Source: Zhengella sp020637775 (lineage in GTDB: Bacteria > Pseudomonadota > Alphaproteobacteria > Rhizobiales > Rhizobiaceae). Taken from it: a DNA stretch of 64,000 nt. A program made the position numbers and the translations under genes. The notes under the pieces are model-generated. The model saw only the letters and a program-made list of their open reading frames with translations. It was not told where the DNA came from and did not search any database. This document shows positions 9,050-18,056 of the stretch, in pieces (within the stretch, counting starts at the first letter, position 1; each line of letters opens with the position of its first letter). Location: assembly GCF_041397485.1 (NCBI RefSeq), contig NZ_JAWKWO010000005.1:248001-312000 (forward strand). The letters are read 5' to 3'.

Positions 9050-10129
9050 TCAGGCGGCGCGGGCCGTGGCGAATTGCGGGTCGAGGGCACCGCTGGCATA
9101 GCGCCTGGCCATCTCGTCCATGTCGATCACCCGAATCTTGCTGGCGTGGCCGGCAGTGCCGAAGCGCTCGAAGCGGTCGAGGCAGAGCTTCTCCATCTCC
9201 TCCATGGCGGGGATCAGGAACTTGCGCGGGTCGAATTCCTTCGGTTTCGTCGTGGCGATCTTGCGGAACTGGCCGGTGATCGCCATCCGGTTGTCGGTGT
9301 CGATATTGACCTTGCGCACGCCGGAGCGGATGCCGCGCTCGATCTCCTCCACCGGCACGCCCCAGGTCTGGGGCATGTCGCCGCCATGATCGTTGATGAG
9401 GTCCTGCAGATATTGCGGCACGGAGGACGACCCGTGCATGACCAGGTGAACGTTCGGGATGCGCGCGTGGATCGCCTCGATCTGGCTGATGGCGAGGATG
9501 TCGCCGGTGGGCTGGCGGGAGAACTTGTAGGCGCCGTGCGACGTGCCGCAGGCAATCGCCAGCGCATCCACATGGGTGCGGGCGACAAAGTCGGCGGCCT
9601 GGTCCGGGTCGGTGAGCATGTCCTCGCGGGAAAGCTTGCCCTCAGCGCCGGAGCCGTCCTCCTTCGCGGCCTCGCCGGTTTCAAGATTGCCGAGCACGCC
9701 AAGCTCGCCCTCCACCGAAGCGCCGACCCAATGAGCCATGCGCGCGACGCGTTCGGTGATCGCGACATTGTATTCGTAGGAGGCCGGCGTCTTCATGTCC
9801 TCCTCCAGCGAACCGTCCATCATCACCGAGGTGAATCCATGGCGGATGGCGGTCAGGCAGGTGGCTTCGTTGTTGCCATGGTCCTGGTGCATGCAGACGG
9901 GGATTTGCGGGTACATCTCGGTCAGCGCCTCGATCATGTGGCGCAGCATGATGTCGCCGGCATAGGAGCGCGCACCGCGCGAGGCCTGCAGGATGACCGG
10001 CGCGTCGCAAGCGGCGGCGGCCTTCATGATGGCCAGGCCCTGTTCCATGTTGTTGATATTGAAGGCGGGCACGCCGTAGCCGTATTCGGCGGCGTGATCG
10101 AGAAGCTGGCGGAGCGTGATACGGGCCAT
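9050..10129 (-). CDS. cbbA: Fructose-bisphosphate aldolase, class II, Calvin cycle type
   Basis: Zn-dependent aldolase that condenses triose phosphates to fructose 1,6-bisphosphate and also makes sedoheptulose 1,7-bisphosphate. It has 359 residues. CMHQDHGNN carries the metal and catalytic His/Asp pair, HGSSSVP the second metal His, and NIDTDNR the phosphate-binding loop. It sits 28 nt before cbbL and 12 nt after the PGK-like fragment. Confidence 0.96.
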   Translation of the reverse strand: MARITLRQLLDHAAEYGYGVPAFNINNMEQGLAIMKAAAACDAPVILQASRGARSYAGDIMLRHMIEALTEMYPQIPVCMHQDHGNNEATCLTAIRHGFTSVMMDGSLEEDMKTPASYEYNVAITERVARMAHWVGASVEGELGVLGNLETGEAAKEDGSGAEGKLSREDMLTDPDQAADFVARTHVDALAIACGTSHGAYKFSRQPTGDILAISQIEAIHARIPNVHLVMHGSSSVPQYLQDLINDHGGDMPQTWGVPVEEIERGIRSGVRKVNIDTDNRMAITGQFRKIATTKPKEFDPRKFLIPAMEEMEKLCLDRFERFGTAGHASKIRVIDMDEMARRYASGALDPQFATARAA

Positions 10130-10141
10130 GGTTCTGTCCTT

Positions 10142-10633
10142 TCAGGCAGGGGCGGGAAGGGTTCGGGTGGGTTGGGGAAGCAGGCCGGCCAGTTCGCGGA
10201 TCCAGGGCGAAGGCCTGTCCGGCATGCCGCCGGGCACGAGGAAGTAATCGCCGAGAACCGAAAGACGCATGGCGAAGATGCGGCTGTGGCGCTGTGCCTG
10301 CCGGTGAAAGCGGATGTTCTCCAGGAGCGCGACCGCCCCCTGCGGCATGGCGGAAACGCCTGCCTCGGCAACCGGGCCGACGCAATCGGGTACGAAATGG
10401 ACGGGCAGGCCGGTCGCCGCGCGCAAGGGTTCCATCCACTGGCGCAGCGACATGGCCGGATTGATATCACCGGCCGGATCGTCATGGCCCGCGATGATGG
10501 CGACGCGGGCGCCGCGCCCGGCCAGCGCGCGGATCGCATCAGCGCAGTCGCCGCTCACGCCTTGCGAGAAGTCGCAGCGCAGCAGCACGGTCGCGCCATC
10601 CAGATCGCGGACCATGGGGCCGGTCGCGTTCAT
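10142..10633 (-). CDS. Stand-alone N-terminal domain of phosphoglycerate kinase
   Basis: A 163-residue protein that matches only the N-terminal half of phosphoglycerate kinase (usually about 395 residues). TVLLRCDFSQG corresponds to the VLVRxDFN strand, VAIIAGH to the VxxxSHLGR region, and ALLENIRFH to the LLENxRFH motif. The Asn-Asp-Ala-Phe hinge signature is replaced by FLVPGG, and the whole nucleotide-binding C-terminal domain is missing; the gene ends cleanly in a short Pro/Ala tail before cbbA. It starts in an ATGA overlap with the cbbT stop. It cannot be a complete kinase. A cbbK remnant or a substrate-sensing or assembly factor are the alternatives. Confidence 0.75.
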   Translation of the reverse strand: MNATGPMVRDLDGATVLLRCDFSQGVSGDCADAIRALAGRGARVAIIAGHDDPAGDINPAMSLRQWMEPLRAATGLPVHFVPDCVGPVAEAGVSAMPQGAVALLENIRFHRQAQRHSRIFAMRLSVLGDYFLVPGGMPDRPSPWIRELAGLLPQPTRTLPAPA

Positions 10634-12639
10634 GTGGCCGCACCCGTCATGCGCCGCGCGGCCGCGATCACCGCATCGGCGGTGATGCCGAAATGCCGGT
10701 AGAGATCGGATGCAGGCGCAGATGCGCCGAAGCCCGGCATGCCGATGAAATGGCCGCCCTGACCGAGCCAGCGGTCCCAGCCCAAACGCGCAGCCGCTTC
10801 CACGCCGATGCGCGGTGCCGTGCCCAGGACCGAGGCCTGGTAGGCTTCGTCCTGCTGCTCGAACTTTTCCCATGAGGGCATGGAAACGACAGCCGCGTGA
10901 ATGCCGTGTTCGGCCAGCAGCCGGCTGGATGCATCGCGGGCGATTTCCACTTCCGAGCCGGTGGCGATGATCGTCACGTCGCGGGCACGTTCGCTTTCCT
11001 GCAACACATAGGCGCCGCGCGCCGACAGGTTCTCGCGGGTGTGGCGGGCGCGCAGCATGGGCAGGCCCTGGCGCGACAGGGCGAGCACCGAGGGCGTCGC
11101 CGTTTCGCAAAGCGCGATTTCCCAGCATTCAGCCGTTTCGATTATGTCGGCAGGGCGGAAGACATTCATGTTGGGCGTGGCGCGCAGCATGGCCAGATGC
11201 TCGACCGGCTGATGCGTCGGCCCGTCCTCGCCCAGACCGATGGAATCATGGGTCAACACATAGACCACGGGCTGTTCCATCAGCGCCGACAGACGCATCG
11301 CGCCGCGCGCATAATCGGAAAAGACGAGGAAGGTGCCGCCGTAGGGGATGAAGCCACCATGCAGGGACAGGCCATTCATGACCGCAGCCATGGCGTGTTC
11401 GCGGATGCCGTAGTGAATGTAGCGTCCCTTGAAGCGGCCGGGTGCGACCGGTGCCAGGTTCTTCGTCTGCGTCAGGTTCGAGCCGGTGAGATCGGCGGAG
11501 CCGCCTGTGGTCAGAGGAGTTGCTTCATTGATGACATCCAGCACCATTTGCGACGCCTGCCGGGTGGCCGTCTTCGTGGCGGCGGCCTGGTGGGTGCGGC
11601 GGAAGCGCTCCAGCCGGCGCTTCATCAGCGAGGGCAGGTCACGGGCCAGCGCCCGGTCGAAGGCCTTGCGCAAACGGGCCGCGTCGTGGCGCTGCTGCCA
11701 GAGCTTGCGTTCGGCGCGACCGCGCGCGGCCACCGCCTCCCAGGCCGTGCGCACCGCATCCGGCACCTCGAAGGGTGCGGCCGTCCAGCCCAGATGCAGG
11801 CGCGCGGCGGCCACCTCGTCGGCGCCCAGCGGTGCGCCATGGGTCTTGTGCGATCCCTGCTTGTTGGGGGCGCCCTTGCCGATGACCGTCCGGCAGGCGA
11901 TGAGAGAAGGCTTGCCGGTGGTCCGCGCCTTGGCGATTGCCGCGGCGACGGCCTCATGGTCATGCCCGTCCACCGCATGCACATCCCAGCCGGCAGCCCG
12001 GAAGCGCATGGGCTGGTTCATGGACGTGGCCAGCGAGGTCTTGCCGTCGATGGAAATGCCGTTGTCATCCCACAGCACGATGAGGCGGGAGAGCTTCAGA
12101 TGGCCGGCAAGGTCGATGGCTTCATGGCTGATGCCTTCCTGCAGGCAGCCGTCGCCGGCCACCACATAGGTGAAATGGTCGACCAGCTTGTGGCCGAAGC
12201 GCGCGGCCATCATGCGCTCGGCCAGCGCCATGCCGACAGCCGTTGTGATGCCCTGTCCCAGCGGGCCCGTTGTCGTCTCGATGCCCAGCGCATGGCCGTA
12301 TTCCGGATGACCGGCGGTCGGCGCCCCCAACTGGCGGAAGTCCCGCAATGCGGCCGCGGTCATGTCGGCAAAACCAAGCAGGTGATGGACCGCATAAAGC
12401 AGCATGGAGCCATGGCCGGCGGACAGCACGAAGCGGTCGCGGTCAGGCCAGTCCGGCCTGGACGGATCGATCTTCACGAAACGGTTGAAGAGAACGGTCA
12501 CCGCGTCGGCCATGCCCATGGGCATGCCGGGATGGCCGGAATTGGCCTTCTGCACGGCATCCATGGCCAATACGCGGATGGCATTGGCCATGTCGCGCTC
12601 GGCGGCGGCGGTGGCCGGAGTGGTCAAGGTCATGTTCAT
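10630..12639 (-). CDS. cbbT: Transketolase
   Basis: Thiamine-diphosphate enzyme that moves two-carbon units in the regenerative phase. It has 669 residues, the usual length. KANSGHPGMPMG at the N-terminus, VVAGDGCLQEGISHEA (ThDP/Mg GDG motif) and GLGEDGPTHQP in the pyrimidine domain are visible. The start is ATG at 12639 with a GGGAG site; an in-frame ATG two codons on is possible. It overlaps the PGK-like gene by 4 nt. Confidence 0.96.
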   Translation of the reverse strand: MNMTLTTPATAAAERDMANAIRVLAMDAVQKANSGHPGMPMGMADAVTVLFNRFVKIDPSRPDWPDRDRFVLSAGHGSMLLYAVHHLLGFADMTAAALRDFRQLGAPTAGHPEYGHALGIETTTGPLGQGITTAVGMALAERMMAARFGHKLVDHFTYVVAGDGCLQEGISHEAIDLAGHLKLSRLIVLWDDNGISIDGKTSLATSMNQPMRFRAAGWDVHAVDGHDHEAVAAAIAKARTTGKPSLIACRTVIGKGAPNKQGSHKTHGAPLGADEVAAARLHLGWTAAPFEVPDAVRTAWEAVAARGRAERKLWQQRHDAARLRKAFDRALARDLPSLMKRRLERFRRTHQAAATKTATRQASQMVLDVINEATPLTTGGSADLTGSNLTQTKNLAPVAPGRFKGRYIHYGIREHAMAAVMNGLSLHGGFIPYGGTFLVFSDYARGAMRLSALMEQPVVYVLTHDSIGLGEDGPTHQPVEHLAMLRATPNMNVFRPADIIETAECWEIALCETATPSVLALSRQGLPMLRARHTRENLSARGAYVLQESERARDVTIIATGSEVEIARDASSRLLAEHGIHAAVVSMPSWEKFEQQDEAYQASVLGTAPRIGVEAAARLGWDRWLGQGGHFIGMPGFGASAPASDLYRHFGITADAVIAAARRMTGAAT

Positions 12640-12656
12640 CGAGCAGGCTCCCGTGG

Positions 12657-13526
12657 TCAGGCCATGCGGCGCTTGCGCTCGACCAGCTTGTGGATGAGCG
12701 GCGTGAAGATGAGCTGCATGGCGAGGTCGAGCTTGTCGCCGGGCACGACGATGGAATTGGCCCGCGACATGTAGCTGTCGTGCAGCATGGACAGCAGGTA
12801 GGGGAAGTCGATGCCGCGCGGATTGGCGAAGCGGATGACGAGGATCGATTCCGCCGGCGTGGGGATCCATCGCGCCACGAAGGGATTGGACGTGTCCACG
12901 ATGGGCACGCGCTGGAAATTGATGTCGGTATGGGAGAATTGCGGGCAGATGTAGTGCACGTAATCGTGCATGCGGCGCAAGATGGTGTCGGTGACCGCCT
13001 CGGTGGAATAGCCGCGGGCGGCCTTGTCGCGGTGGATCTTCTGGATCCATTCCAGGTTGATAACCGGCACGACGCCGATCTTCAGATCGCCATGGCGGGC
13101 GAGATTGACCTTGTCGGTCACAGCGCAGCCATGCAGGCCCTCATAGAAGAGCAGGTCGGTGTCGCCAAATTCCTGCCATTCGGTGAAGGTGCCGGGCGCG
13201 GCGCCATAGCGTTCGGCCTCGTCCTCGTCATGGATGTAGTGGCGGGTGCGCCCCCTGCCCCGGCGGCCATATTCCTCGAAAACGCTTTCGAGAATTTCCA
13301 GTTCGTTCGCCTCGGCGGAGAAGTGCGTGAAGTCGCGGCCCTGCGCCTTTTCCTCGGCTATGCGTTGCTTCATGGCCTGGCGGTCGAAACGGTGGAAGGC
13401 GTCGCCCTCGATAAAGGCGGCGGTGACGCCCTCGCGGGAAAAGATCTTGCCGAAGGTCTCCTTGACCGTGGTCGTGCCGGCACCCGAGGAGCCGGTGATG
13501 GATATGATGGGATGCTTGGCGGACAT
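12657..13526 (-). CDS. cbbP: Phosphoribulokinase
   Basis: It phosphorylates ribulose 5-phosphate with ATP to give the RuBisCO substrate. At 289 residues it is a proteobacterial class I phosphoribulokinase; Walker A is ITGSSGAGTTTV near residue 9 and FIEGDAFHRF holds the catalytic Asp. It follows cbbF by 10 nt and precedes cbbT by 17 nt. Confidence 0.97.
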   Translation of the reverse strand: MSAKHPIISITGSSGAGTTTVKETFGKIFSREGVTAAFIEGDAFHRFDRQAMKQRIAEEKAQGRDFTHFSAEANELEILESVFEEYGRRGRGRTRHYIHDEDEAERYGAAPGTFTEWQEFGDTDLLFYEGLHGCAVTDKVNLARHGDLKIGVVPVINLEWIQKIHRDKAARGYSTEAVTDTILRRMHDYVHYICPQFSHTDINFQRVPIVDTSNPFVARWIPTPAESILVIRFANPRGIDFPYLLSMLHDSYMSRANSIVVPGDKLDLAMQLIFTPLIHKLVERKRRMA

Positions 13527-13536
13527 GGGTTCTTCC

Positions 13537-14586
13537 TCAGACGCGGAACAGGCCGCGCTTGCCGAACAGCGGCGAGCGCTCCGAAATCATGGCGGGGTCG
13601 ACGTGGTAGCGGGCGATACGCTCCACTTCGCCGGCTGAACCGAAGACCAGTGGCGTGCGCTGGTGCAGTGTGGCGGGCACGAGATCGAGGATGCGGTTGA
13701 CCGTGTCGGTGGCCTTGCCGCCGGCCTGTTCGATCAGGAAGGCGATCGGATTGGCTTCGTAGACGAGGCGCAGACGGCCGGCCGAATAGCCCTTTCGCCT
13801 GTCGCCGGGATAGAGGAAAACGCCGCCGCGCACGAGGATGCGATAGGTCTCGGCGACCAGCGAGGCGATCCAGCGCATGTTGAAGTCACGTTCGCGCGGC
13901 CCGTCCGCGCCGGCCAAGCAATCATCGACATATAGGCGGACAGCATCCTCCCAATGCCGGTAATTCGATGCGTTGATGGCAAACTCGCCCGCCTTGTCCG
14001 CAATGGAAACCGAGCTGTAGGCCTCGACAAAATCGCCCAGTTTCGGCGTGTGGACAAAGATGCGCGTCCCGGAACCGACGGTCAGGACGAGCGCCAGTTG
14101 CGGCCCATAGATGAAGAAGCCGGCTGCAAGCTGGTGCCTGCCCGATTGCAGAAAGGAGGCTTCGGGTGCAACGCGCGGATCGCCCTCGACCGGCAGGACG
14201 GAAAAGATCGTGCCGATCGAGACATTGGTCTCGATGTTGGAGGAACCGTCGAGCGGGTCGATGGCCAGCGCCAGCGGCTTGTCGGGATCGAGCAGGATCG
14301 GAAAGTTGTTCTCCTCCGATCCGTAGAGGGCAACAGCCTCCTTGCGGGCAGCTTCCAGGAACATGCCGTCGGCCACCACATCCAGGTCCTTCTGGGTGTC
14401 GCCATCGGCATTGGTCTCGCCGCGGGAGGCCGCAAAGCCCTTGATGAGCGCGCCCTGCTTGGTGAGCTTGCGCACCTCGACGGCCTTGCCGGCCAGCCCC
14501 ATGATGACGCCGGCGATCGCGCCGGCATGGGCGTGGCCGGCAAAGTCGCCGGATCGCAGGAATGCATGCAGTGTCTGTCCAGCCAT
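13537..14586 (-). CDS. cbbF: Fructose-1,6-bisphosphatase class I
   Basis: It dephosphorylates fructose 1,6-bisphosphate (and probably sedoheptulose 1,7-bisphosphate). It has 349 residues; AIDPLDGSSNIETN is the metal-binding signature and YPGDRRKGYSAGRLRL the substrate-phosphate region. The start MAGQTLHAF was preferred over an ATG five codons upstream because GGAGGAG sits 6 nt before it. It is the first gene of the cbb operon, read away from divergent cbbR. Confidence 0.95.
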   Translation of the reverse strand: MAGQTLHAFLRSGDFAGHAHAGAIAGVIMGLAGKAVEVRKLTKQGALIKGFAASRGETNADGDTQKDLDVVADGMFLEAARKEAVALYGSEENNFPILLDPDKPLALAIDPLDGSSNIETNVSIGTIFSVLPVEGDPRVAPEASFLQSGRHQLAAGFFIYGPQLALVLTVGSGTRIFVHTPKLGDFVEAYSSVSIADKAGEFAINASNYRHWEDAVRLYVDDCLAGADGPRERDFNMRWIASLVAETYRILVRGGVFLYPGDRRKGYSAGRLRLVYEANPIAFLIEQAGGKATDTVNRILDLVPATLHQRTPLVFGSAGEVERIARYHVDPAMISERSPLFGKRGLFRV

Positions 14587-14681
14587 GGGTGTCTCCTCCA
14601 TGGCCGGAATGTGTGCAGGAACTTGAATGTTTGTAAAATTTATTCTATTATAAGATCGTGTAAAATATTTTTAGTTTATCG
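14587..14681. promoter_or_regulatory. Divergent cbbF/cbbR control region
   Basis: A 95-nt spacer between divergent cbbF and cbbR with a sharp AT-rich core at about 14625-14680, unlike its surroundings. On the minus strand a TATAAT box (14652-14647) lies about 60 nt before the cbbF ATG with no good -35 box, as expected for an activator-dependent promoter. Several LysR-type T-N11-A half-sites fall in the AT-rich core. CbbR binding here is inferred from the family and geometry. Confidence 0.65.
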
Positions 14682-15623
14682 ATGATCAACGCCTCGATCC
14701 GACAGTTGCGAACCTTGCTGGCGCTGCGCCAGCACCGCAAGATTTCCACCGCCGCGCAGGCGCTGGGGCTGACTTCGCCTGCGGTCACCATCCAGCTGCG
14801 CCAACTGGAGGAGGAGCTGGGTGCGCAGCTCTTCATCCGCACCCGCACCGGGACCATTCCCACCGAGGCAGGCCAGATCGCGCTGGAGGCGGCACAGCGG
14901 ATCGTGGACGAGCTGGAAACGCTGGAAGAACGGATACTTGAGCAAAAGGGACTGAGGGCCGGCCGGGTGCGGCTGGGCGTGGTTTCGACGGGCAAATACT
15001 TTGCACCGCGCATCATCGCCGCCTTCACGGCGGCACATCCGGGCATTGACATAACCTTGACCACGGCCAACCGGACCGATGTGATCGCCATGCTGGAACG
15101 GCACGAAATCGACATGGCGCTGATGGGGCGTCCGCCGAAGCATTTCAGTGTCCAGGCCACGCTGTTCGGCGATCATCCGCTGGTGTTCATCGCCCATCCG
15201 GCCCATGCGCTGGCCCGCCGCCGCGACATTTTGCGCCAGGACCTGATCCGCCAGACATTCATCGTGCGCGAACGCGGCTCCGGCACACGCGCCTCCTTCG
15301 AGTTCTTCATGGCCGGCGAGGGCGGGGAGAGCGAACTGGCCATGTCGGAGATGGACTCCAACGAAACCATCAAGCAGGCCGTGATGGCAGGCCTCGGCAT
15401 CGCGTTCATTTCCGGCCACACGATCGAGCACGAGATGCGCGCGGGCACACTGGCCGTGCTGGATGTCGAGGGCACGCCCATTCGCCGGCAATGGTTTTCG
15501 GTGCGCCATGGCGACCGCAGCCCCACGCCGGCCATGCTGGCACTGGACGATTTCCTGCGCCGCAAGGGGCCGCAATTGCTGCCGATCCTGGAAAAAACCT
15601 ATCCGGTGGCATCGCTGGCTTGA
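14682..15623 (+). CDS. cbbR: LysR-family regulator CbbR of the Calvin operon
   Basis: A 313-residue LysR-type activator. The N-terminal winged helix-turn-helix includes KISTAAQALGLTSPAVTIQLRQLEEELG; the rest is the periplasmic-binding-protein-like effector domain. It is divergent from cbbF across a 95-nt AT-rich spacer, the standard CbbR arrangement. CbbR proteins of other bacteria respond to metabolites such as ribulose bisphosphate or NADPH; which one applies here cannot be seen. Confidence 0.93.
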   Translation: MINASIRQLRTLLALRQHRKISTAAQALGLTSPAVTIQLRQLEEELGAQLFIRTRTGTIPTEAGQIALEAAQRIVDELETLEERILEQKGLRAGRVRLGVVSTGKYFAPRIIAAFTAAHPGIDITLTTANRTDVIAMLERHEIDMALMGRPPKHFSVQATLFGDHPLVFIAHPAHALARRRDILRQDLIRQTFIVRERGSGTRASFEFFMAGEGGESELAMSEMDSNETIKQAVMAGLGIAFISGHTIEHEMRAGTLAVLDVEGTPIRRQWFSVRHGDRSPTPAMLALDDFLRRKGPQLLPILEKTYPVASLA

Positions 15624-15716
15624 TCTGTGTCGTTGCCGCGAACCGGGATTGTCACGAAACTGTTGCAAGATGCGCTTTATCGAATGCGCAAGTCACGCGA
15701 ATGCGGGGGAAAGGCA

Positions 15717-16637
15717 ATGGACGACAACACCATCGACAGCGGAGCCATGGACTGGCTTGAAGCGGAACTGGCCGACACGCTGGACGAGGATTACGAACTG
15801 GAACTGGAAGATGCCGCGCTCTCCATGGAGATCAGGAAGATCTACCAGCGTGCCCATGGCGAGACCATTGCGCGCAAGGACTATTTCCGTGCATTGCTGC
15901 GCCTGCAGGCTGAACTGATCAAGCTGCAGGATTGGGTCGTCCATAGCCGCCAGAAGGTGGTGGTGATCTTCGAAGGCCGCGATTCGGCCGGCAAGGGCGG
16001 CGTCATCAAGCGCATCACGCAACGGCTCAATCCGCGCGTGGTGCGCACGGTCGCCCTGCCCGCGCCCTCGGACCGCGAGAAGACGCAGTGGTATTTCCAG
16101 CGCTATGTACCGCATCTTCCCGCCGGTGGCGAAATCGTCCTGTTCGACCGGTCCTGGTACAACCGGGCCGGCGTCGAGCGCGTCATGGGCTTTGCCACAC
16201 CCGACCAGGTGGAGCAGTTTTTCCAGGACGTGCCGGAGTTTGAAAAGATGCTGGCCCGCGACGGGATAAAGCTGGTGAAATACTGGTTCTCCATCACCGA
16301 CGAGGAACAGCAATTGCGCTTTCTCATGCGCATCCACGATCCGCTCAAGCAGTGGAAGCTTTCGCCGATGGACCTGCAGTCGCGGGTGCGCTGGGAGCAC
16401 TATACCAAGGCCAAGGAGGAAACCTTCGCCCGCACGAACATTCCAGAAGCACCGTGGTATATCGTGGAAGGCAATGACAAGAAGCGCGCGCGGCTGAACT
16501 GCATCGACCACCTGCTCACGCTTTTCCCCTATGAGGATGTGCCCAGCGAGGAAATCACGCTGCCCGAAAGGGTGTTCAACCCGGATTATGAACGGGCCGT
16601 GCTGCCGCCGGAGCTTTATGTGCCGCAGAAATACTGA
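15717..16637 (+). CDS. ppk2: Polyphosphate kinase 2 (PPK2 family)
   Basis: A 306-residue PPK2-family kinase that moves phosphate between polyphosphate and nucleoside phosphates. Walker A FEGRDSAGKGGVIKRI is near residue 85 and the Walker B/lid region FDRSWYNRAGVERVMGF near 145. The acidic N-terminus (DEDYELELEDAALS) is typical of family members. The start ATG has a GGGGGAAAGG site; an upstream in-frame ATG near the cbbR stop is less likely. It follows cbbR by 93 nt and could supply nucleotides for carbon fixation, but the link is only positional. Confidence 0.9.
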   Translation: MDDNTIDSGAMDWLEAELADTLDEDYELELEDAALSMEIRKIYQRAHGETIARKDYFRALLRLQAELIKLQDWVVHSRQKVVVIFEGRDSAGKGGVIKRITQRLNPRVVRTVALPAPSDREKTQWYFQRYVPHLPAGGEIVLFDRSWYNRAGVERVMGFATPDQVEQFFQDVPEFEKMLARDGIKLVKYWFSITDEEQQLRFLMRIHDPLKQWKLSPMDLQSRVRWEHYTKAKEETFARTNIPEAPWYIVEGNDKKRARLNCIDHLLTLFPYEDVPSEEITLPERVFNPDYERAVLPPELYVPQKY

Positions 16638-16686
16638 CCGGCGGCCGCGGGACCGGCGGACGGGGCTGGCCGCGACCGGCGGTCAG
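16634..16686. repeat. Imperfect inverted repeat across the convergent ppk2 and regulator stops
   Basis: Two 16-nt arms (16634-16649 and 16671-16686) match at 14 of 16 positions and bracket the 45-nt gap between two convergent genes, each arm including one stop codon. There is no T-run, so it is a possible bidirectional termination structure rather than a proven terminator. Confidence 0.45.
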
Positions 16687-18056
16687 CCCAGGTCCTTCAG
16701 ACGCGCCAGGATTCTGTAGACATTGCGCTCGCTGATCCCCAGGCGCGCGGCCAGTTCCTGGCGATTGCCGCCGTGCCTGTCCATGAGCCGGGCGACATAG
16801 GCATCGCGCAATTCGTCAAGCGTCGGTTCGCTGGCGAATGACAGGGAGATGCCGGTCTTGTCCTTGCCGTCGCCTTCCGGCAGCGAGATGTGCTCGGGCA
16901 GGATCCTGGCGCTCCTGCCGGAAATGAGAAAGGCCCGCTCGACCACGTTTCGCAATTCCCGGATGTTGCCGGGCCAGCCATAGCGCGTGAGCGCCTTGAG
17001 CGCGGAGGGCGCGAACTGCTTGGCGATGTTGCGCGAGAACTTGCGGTTGGCGAGAAAGAACTCGGCCAGGGCGGGGATGTCTTCGCGGCGCTCGCGCAAG
17101 GGCGGCACCAGGATTTCGAACGGGGACAGCCGGTAGTAGAGGTCGCTGCGGAATTCCTGGCCATTGGCCATGGTGCGCAGGTCACGATTGGTGGCGGCGA
17201 CAAAGCGAACGTCGGATTCGAGGTCACGTGTGCCGCCAAGGCGGCGGAACTTGCCCGTCTCGAGGACACGGAGAAGCTTGGCCTGGATGGCAGGGCTGAT
17301 CTCGCCGATCTCATCGAGAAAAACCGTCCCGCCATCGGCGATCTCGATGAGACCTTCCTTGCGGCGGTCCGCGCCGGTGAACGAGCCGCGTTCGTGGCCG
17401 AAGAGTTCGGATTCGAAAAGCGTTTCCTGCAGGGACGCACAGTCGATGGCAACGAAATGCTTGTCGGCCCTGTTGGAATTGGCATGTACGGCCTGGGCCA
17501 CAAGTTCCTTGCCGACGCCGCTTTCACCGAGAACCAGAACCGTCGTATCCGCTCCGGCGACGATTGAAATCATGCGCCGGACATCCTTGATGGCAGCGCT
17601 TTCGCCGATGATGTTCGGGCCGGCCGATGACTTCGCACGCGATTCCCAGAACTCGGCCGAGCGCCGCAGTTCGGCCTTTTCCAGCACGCGTGAAATGGCC
17701 AGTTCAAGGCTTTGACCCGAGACCGGCTTGACGAGATATTCCGAAGCGCCTGCCTTCACTGCCTCGACCGCCTGGGCGATGGAGCCGAAGGCGGTGAGGA
17801 TGATGACGGGGCATTGTTGCGACAACTCGGGCAGGTAGTCGATCCCGTCCATGTCGGGCAGCCGCATGTCGAGCAGTGCCAGGGCGGGTTCGAATTCGCC
17901 AACGGCCCGGTCCGCATCCTTGCGTGACGTCACCCCGCGCGGCTCGAAGCCGAGCCGGGTCAACTGATCGACAAGCAGACGGTTGAGCGTGTTGTCATCC
18001 TCGATGACAAGCACACGGCCCGCATTGCGCGTCCGTGACCTGGTCCGCTCAGGCAT
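16683..18056 (-). CDS. NtrC-family sigma-54-dependent response regulator
   Basis: A 457-residue activator. The receiver domain (about 12-125) has ALLDMRLPDMDG with the phosphorylatable Asp and LTAFGS and LVKPVS. The AAA+ domain has Walker A LGESGVGKEL, the sigma-54 contact loop ELFGHERGSFTGA and Walker B GGTVFLDEIGEI. A C-terminal Fis-type HTH ends the protein (LAARLGISERNVYRIL). The ATG overlaps the end of the sensor kinase gene by 8 nt, so the two are a cognate pair. It most likely activates the molybdoenzyme operon from the -24/-12 promoter at 27081-27097. Confidence 0.93.
   Translation of the reverse strand: MPERTRSRTRNAGRVLVIEDDNTLNRLLVDQLTRLGFEPRGVTSRKDADRAVGEFEPALALLDMRLPDMDGIDYLPELSQQCPVIILTAFGSIAQAVEAVKAGASEYLVKPVSGQSLELAISRVLEKAELRRSAEFWESRAKSSAGPNIIGESAAIKDVRRMISIVAGADTTVLVLGESGVGKELVAQAVHANSNRADKHFVAIDCASLQETLFESELFGHERGSFTGADRRKEGLIEIADGGTVFLDEIGEISPAIQAKLLRVLETGKFRRLGGTRDLESDVRFVAATNRDLRTMANGQEFRSDLYYRLSPFEILVPPLRERREDIPALAEFFLANRKFSRNIAKQFAPSALKALTRYGWPGNIRELRNVVERAFLISGRSARILPEHISLPEGDGKDKTGISLSFASEPTLDELRDAYVARLMDRHGGNRQELAARLGISERNVYRILARLKDLG

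Noticed and set aside
10897..12774. A 625-codon open frame antisense to cbbT
   Set aside because: It is a mirror of a clear transketolase gene; its composition is rich in Arg, Gly and His, as expected of a shadow.
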